This document shows positions 7,796 to 16,470 of a stretch of DNA of 59,993 nucleotides, piece after piece (the stretch's first letter is position 1; each line of letters begins with the position of its first letter). The stretch comes from Terrilactibacillus laevilacticus. GTDB lineage: Bacteria; Bacillota; Bacilli; Bacillales; Sporolactobacillaceae. The notes below the pieces were generated by a model that worked only from the letters and a program-made list of their open reading frames with translations, was not told the DNA's origin and did no database searches. The translations under genes were made by a program, and so were the position numbers. The stretch is taken from positions 1 through 59,993 of the forward strand of contig NZ_VDCY01000015.1 of NCBI RefSeq assembly GCF_006517395.1. The letters are read 5' to 3'.

Positions 7796-9289
7796 TTGGT
7801 AGAATTGCCAAGGCACTATGTCGCAACGTTTGATGTTGGGTCGTCAGTCATGAAAGGAATGCTCATTGATCAAACAGGAGCTATTTCAAACCTGTATGAT
7901 ATAGAGTTACATACATACTTAAATGATCAATTTGTGGAGCAAGATCCGAAAGAATGGTGGAAAGCCTTTTTAACCATTACAAACAACTGGTTTGTCTGCG
8001 GCATTAAGCCCAGCCAAATAGCAGCTATCACATTTAGTGGCCATATGCAAGACTTGATCACTTTAGATGAAAACGGAGTTCCTCTGACTAATGCGATCCT
8101 TTATAGTGATAACAGAGCTTATAACCAGGCTAAAACCATACAAGAAAAATTCCCCGAGATAACGAGTTTATCTGGAAATCCATTTGACAGTACGTCCCCT
8201 TTAGCCAAGTGGTTATGGCTTAAAGAGCATGAACCTGATGTAGAAAGTCAGACTAAAACACTTCTTTTTGGACCAAAAGATTACCTCATCTTTCGTTTAA
8301 CTGGCCAGAAAGTCGTTGATCCAACCAATGCATCTACCCTCTCCTTGATGATGTTGACGGAAAATAATTGGATAGTTTCTGTTTTAAAAGCCTTTGACCT
8401 AGATTCAATTAAACTTCCAAACATAAGACAAAGTGATGAAATTATTGGAGAAATTTCACACACAGTATCCGAATTAACTGGTTTTGCAGAGGGAACTCTG
8501 ATTTTTTGTGGGTTTGGAGATGCAGGTTCAACATCACTAGGAGCCGGGGTTATTCAAGAACACGATCAATACATTTACCTCGGAACCACTGGCTGGGTTG
8601 CTTCGGCAACTTCACTTTATAACGATTATAAACCTGGCCATTTTCAACTTAAGTATTTTCAAGAAGATTTATTTTTAGATATTGCCTCTTCTTCAAATTC
8701 GGGTAATGTTCACAGTTGGGCTGTCCAACAATTTAGTCAAGGTGATTATCGTTTATTTGAAAAACAAATCGAGCAAACAGAACCAGGGTCTAATGGTCTC
8801 CTTTTTTTACCTTATCTAAATGGCCAACGTAGTCCTGTTCCTGATCCTCATGCTACAGGAGCATTTATTGGGCTAACTAAAAAGACAACAACCAAACATA
8901 TGTGTAGAGCTGTTCTAGAAGGTCTTTGCTTTTCCTTCAAACAATTGATTGACTTAAAATCTCCTCATCCCCCTCATTCCCAGATCTTTTATATGATTGG
9001 TGGAGGTACAAAGAGCGCATCCTGGTGTCAAGTTATGGCAGACGTTTGTCACATCATGATTAAGGTACCCGAGAATGCCCAATACCTCCCCGCTCTTGGT
9101 GCTGCTGCAAGTCCTTTTATTAAATTGGGGTGGGAAAGCTCATATGAAGCATTCGCTGAAAATATATTAAGTAAGAGGAAAAGTATAACTTACTATCCAA
9201 ACCTGGCAGCTCAATCAATTTACGAAAAAAGCTATGAACATTTTAAAAAGATTTATCCGGCAATAAATCATTTAGTTGATGTACATTAA
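7796..9289 (+). CDS. FGGY family carbohydrate kinase
   Basis: About 498 residues. Two actin-fold ATPase lobes are visible: the N-terminal phosphate-1 loop FDVGSSVMKGMLID, the sugar-binding SGHMQDLITLD region near residue 80, the phosphate-2 loop YLGTTGWV and the C-terminal IGGGTKSASWCQVMAD adenosine motif. It resembles xylulokinase-type FGGY enzymes, which phosphorylate pentuloses, hexuloses or polyols. Beginning at GTG 7784 would place the start inside the ribosome site (AAGGTGG, 7781-7787), so TTG 7796 is chosen. It lies divergent to the LacI regulator and ends in a strong hairpin. The substrate is unknown; a fructose-like ketose is suggested by the neighbouring GH32 gene. Confidence 0.8.
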   Translation: MVELPRHYVATFDVGSSVMKGMLIDQTGAISNLYDIELHTYLNDQFVEQDPKEWWKAFLTITNNWFVCGIKPSQIAAITFSGHMQDLITLDENGVPLTNAILYSDNRAYNQAKTIQEKFPEITSLSGNPFDSTSPLAKWLWLKEHEPDVESQTKTLLFGPKDYLIFRLTGQKVVDPTNASTLSLMMLTENNWIVSVLKAFDLDSIKLPNIRQSDEIIGEISHTVSELTGFAEGTLIFCGFGDAGSTSLGAGVIQEHDQYIYLGTTGWVASATSLYNDYKPGHFQLKYFQEDLFLDIASSSNSGNVHSWAVQQFSQGDYRLFEKQIEQTEPGSNGLLFLPYLNGQRSPVPDPHATGAFIGLTKKTTTKHMCRAVLEGLCFSFKQLIDLKSPHPPHSQIFYMIGGGTKSASWCQVMADVCHIMIKVPENAQYLPALGAAASPFIKLGWESSYEAFAENILSKRKSITYYPNLAAQSIYEKSYEHFKKIYPAINHLVDVH

Positions 9290-9302
9290 ATATCAACTAA
9301 AT

Positions 9303-9342
9303 GAAGTCACTACCATCTGCTTAAACAGTCGGTAGTGACTTC
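9303..9342 (+). terminator. Terminator after the FGGY kinase
   Basis: GAAGTCACTACC pairs perfectly with GGTAGTGACTTC across a 16-base loop, beginning 14 bases after the kinase stop codon and followed by TTTATC. Confidence 0.85.
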
Positions 9343-9431
9343 TTTATCAACAAAGAATCATGTCTGCATATAAGACAACATAACATCTCCGTGATTCATC
9401 TAATTCGAGCTCTAATAACTATTAATAGTTA

Positions 9432-9869
9432 TTATTCCTTAAGTAGCCCACCTCTCAAACGATTAACTCCGAATTCCAAGTAAGCTTTTAAGCAGGTTAA
9501 CATAAAAACCCACCCTTCTTTATTATCTAATAATTCATGTATGACGTCTTCCTCATTGTCCCTAAAACCTTCTTCTTTAACTTCAATAATTGTCTTAGAA
9601 GAATCAATTTGTTTGAGTGTAATGGTCACCTTATGTTCTTCTTCAATGGGTCCCCACAAAAAAACAATTTTCTCATTTTTCTTGATTTCAATTATTTTGA
9701 TTTCCAATTCAGCATGATATAGATCGTATTCCAAAGCGATCGTCTTACCCTCTTCCCATCTTTCTGAGCTCGATGAGAACCAAAAATGACCGATTTTTGA
9801 TGGATCGACAAAAGCTTCAAACACTTCGTTTGCTGGTTTCAATATATTAAATGTCGTTAGATTGTTCAA
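9432..9869 (-). CDS. SRPBCC (AHSA1/START-like) domain protein
   Basis: 145 residues. The sequence shows the AHSA1 pattern: an N-terminal strand leading to KPANEVFEAFVDPSKIGHFWF, a central GKTIALEYDLY strand and a C-terminal helix beginning EGWVFMLTCLKAYLEFG. These proteins form a hydrophobic cavity for small ligands; in Bacillus many have no assigned role. The start is TTG at 9869 with AAGGAGA upstream. It stands alone on the minus strand between two plus-strand genes. Confidence 0.75.
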   Translation of the reverse strand: MNNLTTFNILKPANEVFEAFVDPSKIGHFWFSSSSERWEEGKTIALEYDLYHAELEIKIIEIKKNEKIVFLWGPIEEEHKVTITLKQIDSSKTIIEVKEEGFRDNEEDVIHELLDNKEGWVFMLTCLKAYLEFGVNRLRGGLLKE

Positions 9870-9925
9870 AGATAGACACTCTCCTTCAATTATTCCTTTT
9901 TTTCATAAGTATAACTTATCTTTTT

Positions 9926-9973
9926 TTATCCCGCATTAACGGTTAGTAAGACTCCCACTGATGGAAGTTTCAC
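9926..9973 (+). repeat. Internally deleted copy of the structured repeat at 35297
   Basis: The segment starts TTTTATCCCGCATTAACGG and ends CCCACTGATGGAAGTTTC. The first part matches the head of the 35297-35505 element and the last part matches its tail (CCCACTGATTGAAGTTTC). About 160 internal bases are missing. Copy B of the MITE-like element begins directly after it. Confidence 0.6.
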
Positions 9974-9978
9974 TTTTA

Positions 9979-10193
9979 GTGCGTGTTCAAAAGGTGACAA
10001 ATTAGAAGCAAGAAGGCTAAGAGCGGCGCTGTTTTGAGGACCGGCATTCCTCGCGTTGTGGTAGCTTCAGGAGCCAGCCACAGAACGTGAGCGTTTTTTA
10101 TAGCAATCCGCTTGTATCCGCTACATGGGGACCGGAAAAACAAGTGGGCGCTGAGATTCGTAGCTTATCATTTGGTGACTTTTTAAACATCCT
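9979..10193 (+). mobile_element. MITE-like element, copy B (long form)
   Basis: 215-bp element with the same ends as copy A, flanked by the perfect 6-bp direct repeat CTTTTA (9973-9978 and 10194-10199). Compared with the short form it carries about 64 extra internal bases that fold into a hairpin around a TGTGG/CCACA stem. It has no coding capacity of its own. Confidence 0.75.
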
Positions 10194-10455
10194 CTTTTAT
10201 TGGATTAGTTAATAGAAATGAGATTTATCAGTAATGATTCCTTATGTCGATTCAAAATACAGGTACACTAAAATGAACCGTTGAATCATCAGCCTCTCTC
10301 GATCTAATCAATATTTATTACAGATCATTGTATCAGAATTTTTATTATTTTTAATAATTTTCATTCAACTCCATTTACACACGAAAAAATTAGGTGTATC
10401 ATTTTTTTAGACACCAATGAATTTTACATCAGAAAAAATTCATGGAGGGATCGTA

Positions 10456-11991
10456 GTGAAAAAGGTAGATCTTGAATCTTTAAAAAAAGTAAGTTCACAG
10501 TATCATTTGACAATGGATGAAGACGAACTCACAGGTTTTAAAGACTTGATCAACAGTGGTATTTTAAAGTCTTATGAACGGGTGGATCAAATGATCGAAC
10601 CAGAACTCCCTGTTAAATATGCACGAAGACCGGGATATCGCCCTACCGAAGAAGAAAACCCACTCAATGCGTGGTATTGGAAAACAGAGGTTGATCATGC
10701 AAAAACAGGTAAACTAGCTGGTAAAACAATTGCGTTAAAAGACAATATTAGCTTAGCTGGTGTACCTATGATGAACGGGACGAAAGTACTCGAAGGATTT
10801 GTTCCACAAATTGACGCCACCATTGTGACTCGGATACTTGATGAGGCAGGTGAAATTAAAGGAAAAGCAGTATGTGAAAGCTTATGTTTAGCTGGAAGTA
10901 GTTTTACATCTGATACAGGAGCTGTTCTTAATCCTCATAACCCTGCATATTCTGCTGGTGGGTCATCAAGTGGCAGTGCGGCACTCGTTGCGTCAGGTGC
11001 CGTGGATATGGCGATTGGCTGCGACCAAGCCGGCTCCATCCGAATACCAAGTTCGTTTTGTGGTATCTATGGATTGAAACCTACATGGGGTCTTGTTCCT
11101 TATACAGGCATCTTCCCAATCGAATTGACCATTGATCACGCTGGACCAATGGCTCGAACCGTTGAAGACATTGCCTTATTACTTGAAGTGATTGCTGGTC
11201 CCGATGGCCTTGATCCAAGACAAAAAGGGTTACCATCAAAGCCATATTCAGATTTTCTAACTGGAGAAACAAACGGATTGAATATTGGAATTGTCGAAGA
11301 AGGATTTGGCTGGGAAGGATTATCTGAACCCGAAGTAGATGCCATGGTAAGACAAGCTGCAGAATCGTTTGCAGAGTGTGGTGCCCTAGTAAAATCCGTA
11401 TCTATTCCAATGCATCGAGATGGCGTTCATATTTGGAATGTCCTTGGCAGCGAAGGAGCTACCGTCCAAATGGTTCGTGAAAATAGCCACGGTCTTAATT
11501 GGAAAGGTTATTATCAAACCCAATTAATTGATGTTTATTCAAAAGGTTTACAAACTCGTGCGGATGACCTCTCTCTAACTACAAAACTAGTTATTCTTGC
11601 TGGTCAGTACATGCAAGATACGTATAATGGCAGATATTACGCTAAAGCACAAAACCTCACTAGACAATTAACTCAAAGTTATGACGAGGCATTCATAGAA
11701 TATGATGTACTCGTGATGCCAACCCTCCCTATTAAAGCAACAAAACTCCCAACTGGTGACATAGATCTTGATGAATACGTTGCACGTTCGCTTGAAATGA
11801 TTCCAAATACATCTGTCTTTGACCTAACAGGTCATCCAGCGATGAATGTCCCTTGTGGGATAATTGATGGACTACCAGTAGGAATGATGCTCATCGGACG
11901 ACACGGCGATGAAGAAACCGTATTGCGGGCTGCACATGCCTTTGAAAAAATGTCTCGTATTAATGTCGATACAGTTATAGCAGCAAAATAA
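10456..11991 (+). CDS. Amidase signature family hydrolase
   Basis: About 511 residues. The Ser-cisSer-Lys catalytic machinery is clear: lysine in TIALKDNI, the GGSSSGSAALVASG stretch and nucleophilic serine in DQAGSIRIPSSFCG. The enzyme hydrolyses a carboxamide; the substrate cannot be told from sequence. It is not GatA, since no gatC or gatB adjoins. GTG 10456 is favoured because GGAGG lies seven bases upstream; an in-frame ATG at 10417 lacks a ribosome site. The gene stands between two MITE-like copies, and its terminator has been split by one of them. Confidence 0.85.
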   Translation: MKKVDLESLKKVSSQYHLTMDEDELTGFKDLINSGILKSYERVDQMIEPELPVKYARRPGYRPTEEENPLNAWYWKTEVDHAKTGKLAGKTIALKDNISLAGVPMMNGTKVLEGFVPQIDATIVTRILDEAGEIKGKAVCESLCLAGSSFTSDTGAVLNPHNPAYSAGGSSSGSAALVASGAVDMAIGCDQAGSIRIPSSFCGIYGLKPTWGLVPYTGIFPIELTIDHAGPMARTVEDIALLLEVIAGPDGLDPRQKGLPSKPYSDFLTGETNGLNIGIVEEGFGWEGLSEPEVDAMVRQAAESFAECGALVKSVSIPMHRDGVHIWNVLGSEGATVQMVRENSHGLNWKGYYQTQLIDVYSKGLQTRADDLSLTTKLVILAGQYMQDTYNGRYYAKAQNLTRQLTQSYDEAFIEYDVLVMPTLPIKATKLPTGDIDLDEYVARSLEMIPNTSVFDLTGHPAMNVPCGIIDGLPVGMMLIGRHGDEETVLRAAHAFEKMSRINVDTVIAAK

Positions 11992-12007
11992 TGTATTAAT
12001 TCCTATT

Positions 12008-12215
12008 GAAAATCCCTTTTTGTAGATAAAAAACTTTACCTATAAGTGCGTGTTCAAATAGAAGACAAATTAGAAGCAAGAAGATCAAGGCGGCGCTGTT
12101 TTGAGGACCGGAATGTAGGTTTTTGCTACATGAGGACCGGAAAAACAAACGGGCGCCGAGATTCGCACTATCATTTGGTGACTTTTTGAACAACCTCTAT
12201 AATAAAGGGATTTTC
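12008..12215 (+). terminator. Amidase terminator split by MITE-like copy C
   Basis: GAAAATCCCTTT (12008-12019) and its exact complement AAAGGGATTTTC (12204-12215) would form a 12-bp stem with a loop of about 28 bases if the 151-bp element and one target duplication were removed. The arms begin 17 bases after the amidase stop codon. Whether the enlarged hairpin still ends transcription is unknown. Confidence 0.7.
12046..12196 (+). mobile_element. MITE-like element, copy C (short form)
   Basis: 151-bp copy with intact ends, flanked by the perfect 6-bp direct repeat CTATAA (12040-12045 and 12197-12202). Same internal design as copy A: two GAGGACCGG motifs around an ATGTAG/CTACAT hairpin. Confidence 0.75.
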
Positions 12216-12333
12216 TTTATCTCTCTCAACTTAAACCAATATTGTCATATCCCTTTCCATTCTCAGGTCCTTTAATTTTAGAATCATTAAATTTTCTTTT
12301 TTTAGCTCCTTCCTTAAAAGACCCCTCCATGTA

Positions 12334-12362
12334 GGTCCCGCTGGCCTTGATCCAAGACAAAA
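12334..12362 (+). pseudogene. 29-bp fragment duplicating part of the amidase gene
   Basis: 28 of 29 bases are identical to 11197-11225 inside the amidase gene (GGTCCCG, one mismatch, then TGGCCTTGATCCAAGAC and onward). In the amidase frame it reads GPAGLDPRQ before losing similarity. It is too long for chance and looks like a scrap of a second amidase copy or a short duplication. Confidence 0.55.
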
Positions 12363-12435
12363 CGAAGTAGCTCAATAGCTAAACAAACAACAAAGAATGA
12401 TCGTTATGAAAAGAAAATATATTAAAACAAATCAC

Positions 12436-13173
12436 TTATACATCGATCTTTTCCAAATAGAGTCCACATGCATCCGCTAATCGACCCGTTTGGTTCCTTT
12501 CTTTTGATTCTATAATGCCAGGTATATTTTCGGGATCAATATTCCCAAGACCAACTTCAATTAACGTACCGACCATCTTTCTAACCATATTATAAAGAAA
12601 CCCATTTCCTCTTACCCTAATGTAAATGAAACCTTCTTTTTCTTCTATTTCTAAGGCATTGATCGAACGCACTTTAGTTTTTTTCTTTGATTTAGCATTT
12701 GAATAAGCCGTAAAATCATGCTCACCAATAAAATATTGGCCTGCTTTTATCATTTTATCAACGTCAAGTTTGTTTTCAATATGCATACTGTACTTTCGCA
12801 TAAATGGATGGGAGTAATCCTTATTCCATATTTTATATAGATACGTTTTATCCTTAGCATGATAACGGGCATGAAAACGATCAGGAACTTTTATAACCTC
12901 AATAACACTAATATCTTGAGGTAAATACCGATTGAGATAGGCTCTGATCTTGGATTCTGTTAATTTTTTATTGAGTTTAACGTTCGCCATTTGGGCAAGT
13001 GCATGGACCCCTGCATCCGTCCTACTACTCCCAATAATCTCAACTTTTTCACCTTCTAATTCAGATAAAACTTGTTCTATTTTTTCTTGAATGGTGTTCT
13101 CGCCATTTCCTAGGCGTTGCCATCCTTTATAACGTCCACCGTCGTATTGAATGGTTAATTTATAATTAGTCAT
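12436..13173 (-). CDS. truA: tRNA pseudouridine synthase A (TruA)
   Basis: 245 residues, the normal length. The catalytic aspartate is D53 in SSRTDAGVHALAQ; the N-terminal YDGGRYKGWQR and the C-terminal FLYNMVRKMVGTLIEVG motifs are characteristic. The enzyme isomerises uridines 38-40 in the anticodon arm of many tRNAs. ATG start with AAGGAGA. In Bacillus truA usually lies next to the ribosomal-protein and ecf gene cluster; this solitary copy may be a second paralogue (TruA2), which cannot be settled from this window. Confidence 0.92.
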   Translation of the reverse strand: MTNYKLTIQYDGGRYKGWQRLGNGENTIQEKIEQVLSELEGEKVEIIGSSRTDAGVHALAQMANVKLNKKLTESKIRAYLNRYLPQDISVIEVIKVPDRFHARYHAKDKTYLYKIWNKDYSHPFMRKYSMHIENKLDVDKMIKAGQYFIGEHDFTAYSNAKSKKKTKVRSINALEIEEKEGFIYIRVRGNGFLYNMVRKMVGTLIEVGLGNIDPENIPGIIESKERNQTGRLADACGLYLEKIDV

Positions 13174-13460
13174 TGTATTCTCCTTAATAGCGTCTTATTA
13201 AAGCACAAATTATTATTTAAGCTCATTTTCGTCATTAAAATAATTTTACCCTAAATTTAATTTTGAGTGTTCAAGGTGTGTTTGTCAAAACAAGCCTAGT
13301 TATTGTTTACTCCTACGCCTTATCTTAAGCTATTAACCATGACCATTTTGTTTGCTAACGGCTCTTTAGAGGTATATGTGTTTGTAAATGATTTGCTATT
13401 GACTCTTAAGTCAAGATTTAGTTTTTCAACACAGCTAATACCAAACTTGAGGTGAAGACT

Positions 13461-14081
13461 TTGAATCGAAAATTAGTCATCTTTCTTAGTTCTATGTATG
13501 TCTTATTTATGGCCTATTTAACGATCTATTTTTTAATAATTGGCATACCCTTTAAATCATTGGTTGCTCTTAGCGGCATTCTTTGTGGAGGAATACCTCT
13601 TATTGTTGCTATTTTTACAAAGTTTCAATTAAATTTATCTATCATCGTTTCCTATTTGATTTTCTTAATAGGGTCCCAATATTTTGGTTCGATTAAAGGA
13701 TGGTTTGGACAAGGTTCATGGGACACTTTGATTCATTTTATTAGTGGTCCTGTCCTTGCATTTGTAGGTAGAGCATTAAACAAACGATTACTACATCAAG
13801 AAGAAAGCGACATCATTTCACCTTGGTTCGTTTTTCTCTCGACTCTCTCTATCGTCGCTTTAGGAGGAGTGATATGGGAAATTTATGAGTTTTGTGTTGA
13901 TTATTTATTTGGTACCGACATGCAAATGGGAGGAAATTTAGATACAATGACCGATTTAATCGCTGAGACAGTCGGAGGATCAATCATTTCCATTTGGGCT
14001 GGTGTTAAAACAAAAATAAGAAACAGCACTCTTTTATCAATTAAAAATCACCATGCTTCTAGGAATAATGTTAATTATTAA
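13461..14081 (+). CDS. DUF2238 (YjdF-type) membrane protein
   Basis: 206 residues with six likely membrane segments. Conserved polar motifs within the membrane region match DUF2238: WDTLIHFISG, GGVIWEIYEFCVDYLFG and the acidic GNLDTMTDLIAETVGG. The acidic residues could bind a metal, but no function is established. TTG 13461 is chosen because GAGGTG lies six bases upstream; the earlier GTG at 13452 would sit within that ribosome site. Monocistronic. Confidence 0.72.
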   Translation: MNRKLVIFLSSMYVLFMAYLTIYFLIIGIPFKSLVALSGILCGGIPLIVAIFTKFQLNLSIIVSYLIFLIGSQYFGSIKGWFGQGSWDTLIHFISGPVLAFVGRALNKRLLHQEESDIISPWFVFLSTLSIVALGGVIWEIYEFCVDYLFGTDMQMGGNLDTMTDLIAETVGGSIISIWAGVKTKIRNSTLLSIKNHHASRNNVNY

Positions 14082-14294
14082 TTTAACTTCTTTCTCTGGT
14101 AAATAATCTTTTTCTAAATGCTAAAAAGCAACCAGAATGTCATCGATCACATGGGAATTTCAAAAGAGCAAACATAAAAAATGTTCATTTATAAAGCAAA
14201 ATAAAATCAATTCTAGACTTTAAGGATTTATTACCCTATCCTATTGAACACGAGTAGAAACAGTCAAAACATAAAACAAATATATGCAAACCTA

Positions 14295-14323
14295 TTGACA
14301 GTAGACAATAAATCACATAACAT
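14295..14323 (+). promoter_or_regulatory. Possible promoter of the DHA2 exporter
   Basis: TTGACA followed after 17 bases by TAACAT, roughly 170 bases before the exporter start. It leaves a leader long enough to hold the hairpin at 14388-14412. Confidence 0.4.
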
Positions 14324-14378
14324 ATGTAAGTCATCGAATAATTTGTATACTAACTAATTATATATAGAATTTTTACTT

Positions 14379-14412
14379 ATGGACTTCTCCCGCTATGATT
14401 AGGCGGGATTTT
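14379..14412 (+). promoter_or_regulatory. Candidate attenuator: leader peptide overlapping a terminator hairpin
   Basis: TCCCGC (14388-14393) pairs with GCGGGA (14403-14408) and is followed by TTTTT, an intrinsic-terminator layout upstream of the exporter. A seven-codon frame, ATG 14379 to TAG 14400-14402 (MDFSRYD), runs through the left arm, so a stalled ribosome would open the hairpin. No good ribosome site precedes this ATG, which weakens the case. Confidence 0.4.
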
Positions 14413-14493
14413 TATGTGTACATGATCCATTTCTACGGTAATAAAAAGATATACATCTATTTTTCACTACATGATAAGGAGGTTTCCACACTA

Positions 14494-16008
14494 ATGGATA
14501 AACATCAAACTATTGGTTTTAAAGCTTATAATAGACGCACCATCTTTGGTATTATGATGGCTGGGGCTGTCGTGGCATTTCTTAATCAGACTTTAATTAA
14601 TGTGGCCTTACCACAAATGATGAATTCTCTTCATATCACAGCTGATGTTGCCAACTGGTTAACCACGATCTTTATGCTCGTTAACGGTATTGTTATTCCT
14701 ATTACAGCTTTCTTAATGGCTCGTTTTTCGACAAGACAACTTTATCTCTCATCCATTGGACTTTTTACTTTGGGAACGTTAATTTGCGGGATTGCCCCGA
14801 GTTTTTCTGTTATATTACTTGGACGTGTGATTCAAGCGATCGGTGCAGGGATCCTATTTCCACTAATTACAAACGTTATTTTTACCCTTTACCCCTCTAA
14901 TCGACGAGGTTTTGCCATGGGAATATTTGGCGTGGCGATGAACTTTGCACCAGCTATTGGACCTACATTGTCAGGATGGGTCGTCGAGCATCATTCTTGG
15001 AGAGTTCTATTCTTCATTATTTTTCCATTCGCACTTCTTAATTTTATACTTTCAATCAAAATGGTTAAAAATGTTTCAGAAGTAAGGCGTTCAAAGCTAG
15101 ACGTCCTAGGCGTCATTTTATCAACGATAGGCTTTGGCGGCATCTTGTATGGTTTTGCTGAAGCAGGTTCGATGGGATGGACAAATCGACTCGTTTTAAC
15201 AATGTTCGTTATTGGTGTATTAAGTTTAACTTTATTTGTATGGCGCCAACTAGCAGTTAAGAATCCTATATTAGAATTTCGTATTTTTCGCTATAAAATT
15301 TTCACTTTGACGACCATTATAAACGTCACCATTACGATGGCCATGTTTTCTGGTATGATTTTAATGCCGATCTATATGCAAAATGCTAGAGGATTTTCTC
15401 CAGTATATTCTGGATTAATGCTACTCCCTGGTGGCATCGTTATGGGTATCATGTCACCGATCACAGGAAAATTATTTGATCGTTTTGGAGCTAAATGGTT
15501 AGCTGTATCTGGTTTAGCTATGACAATTGTGACAACCTATTTATTAACTAAACTCACTTTAGATACAACCTTCACTTATGTTGTTTTAGTTTATACAGCT
15601 AGGATGTTAGGAATGTCTTTGATCATGATGCCGATCTTTACCGCTGGTTTGAATGAGTTATCTTTAGAGTTAAATCGATTTGGAACGGCTATGGTCAATG
15701 CGCTCAGAATGGTCGCAGGTGCTGTTGGAATGGCCTTCTTTGTTTCTATTATGACGAAGAGTGCAGCATCACATGTTAAACAAATTATCTTAGATAATCA
15801 GATTAACCCAACAGATAAAATACACATGGCCATCGTAACAAGACAAGCAACCGTTATAGGAATCAATGAAGCTTTCTTGATTGCTACAGGATTAACCATT
15901 GTTGCCTTTTTCCTCGCCTTCTTCATTAATCGGACATCTCCAGAAACAAATGAAGAAGTTAATAAGGAAGAAGTTAATGAAGAAATACTCTTAGAAAAAA
16001 GAGGATAA
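14494..16008 (+). CDS. MFS drug exporter, DHA2 family (EmrB/LmrB-like)
   Basis: About 504 residues with 14 predicted membrane segments, the DHA2 number. The family motifs are visible: LNQTLINVALPQM in segment 1, NWLTTIFMLVNG, GRVIQAIGAGILFPL (motif B) and GPTLSGWVVEHHSWRVLFFI (motif C), consistent with a proton-driven multidrug or lincosamide exporter. ATG 14494 is chosen for its GGAGG nine bases upstream. The gene is preceded by a hairpin leader that may control expression and ends in a hairpin at 16016-16043. Confidence 0.85.
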   Translation: MDKHQTIGFKAYNRRTIFGIMMAGAVVAFLNQTLINVALPQMMNSLHITADVANWLTTIFMLVNGIVIPITAFLMARFSTRQLYLSSIGLFTLGTLICGIAPSFSVILLGRVIQAIGAGILFPLITNVIFTLYPSNRRGFAMGIFGVAMNFAPAIGPTLSGWVVEHHSWRVLFFIIFPFALLNFILSIKMVKNVSEVRRSKLDVLGVILSTIGFGGILYGFAEAGSMGWTNRLVLTMFVIGVLSLTLFVWRQLAVKNPILEFRIFRYKIFTLTTIINVTITMAMFSGMILMPIYMQNARGFSPVYSGLMLLPGGIVMGIMSPITGKLFDRFGAKWLAVSGLAMTIVTTYLLTKLTLDTTFTYVVLVYTARMLGMSLIMMPIFTAGLNELSLELNRFGTAMVNALRMVAGAVGMAFFVSIMTKSAASHVKQIILDNQINPTDKIHMAIVTRQATVIGINEAFLIATGLTIVAFFLAFFINRTSPETNEEVNKEEVNEEILLEKRG

Positions 16009-16015
16009 ATAGAAT

Positions 16016-16043
16016 TGAAGCCAATAGTCCGAAATTGGATTAT
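16016..16043 (+). terminator. Terminator after the DHA2 exporter
   Basis: GAAGCCAATA pairs with TATTGGCTTT-type sequence just after the exporter stop, followed by a T run (TTTTTTC). Confidence 0.8.
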
Positions 16044-16087
16044 TGGCTTTTTTCACACTTTAAGTTACTTGCCCGTCCTGGGCGTCG

Positions 16088-16270
16088 GAAGGCTAAGAGC
16101 GGCGCTGTTTTGAGGACCGGCATTCCTCGCGTTGTGGTAGCTTCAGGCGCCAGCCACAGGACGCGAGCGTTTTTTATAGCGATCCGCTTGTATCCGCTAC
16201 ATGAGGACCGGAAAAACAAGCGGGCGCCGAGGATTCGTGGCTTATCATTTGGTGACTTTTTGAACAACCT
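16088..16270 (+). mobile_element. MITE-like element, copy D (long form, left end lost)
   Basis: About 183 bp matching copy B from its GAAGGCTAAGAGCGGCGC part through the right end ACTTTTTGAACAACCT. The left terminal repeat is absent and no target duplication can be seen. The internal hairpin is the best preserved of the family (CTCGCGT paired with ACGCGAG). Confidence 0.65.
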
Positions 16271-16470
16271 TTAAGAAAGAAAAATTAAGATATAAAGCAA
16301 CTAGGCATCTGTCTACGTCTTACAGGCTAGCAATTGGCAAGTTTTCTTATTAATACATTGATTATAAAAAGCCTGATAAAAAGGAGTATAATATTGAAGT
16401 CCATTAAGCCTGGATGATTACATTTATCTCATTTAATGAGATATCTAGACTCTTGGATTATTCAACTCTG

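Noticed and set aside
9979-12202. Amidase gene as cargo of a composite transposon made by copies B and C
   Set aside because: Each copy has its own different 6-bp target duplication (CTTTTA, CTATAA), so they inserted independently.
16035-16274. Open frames on both strands across the mobile element copy D (and the similar frame over copy C at 11996-12193)
   Set aside because: They follow the repeat sequence itself, lack ribosome sites and differ between copies; the DNA is a non-coding repeat.
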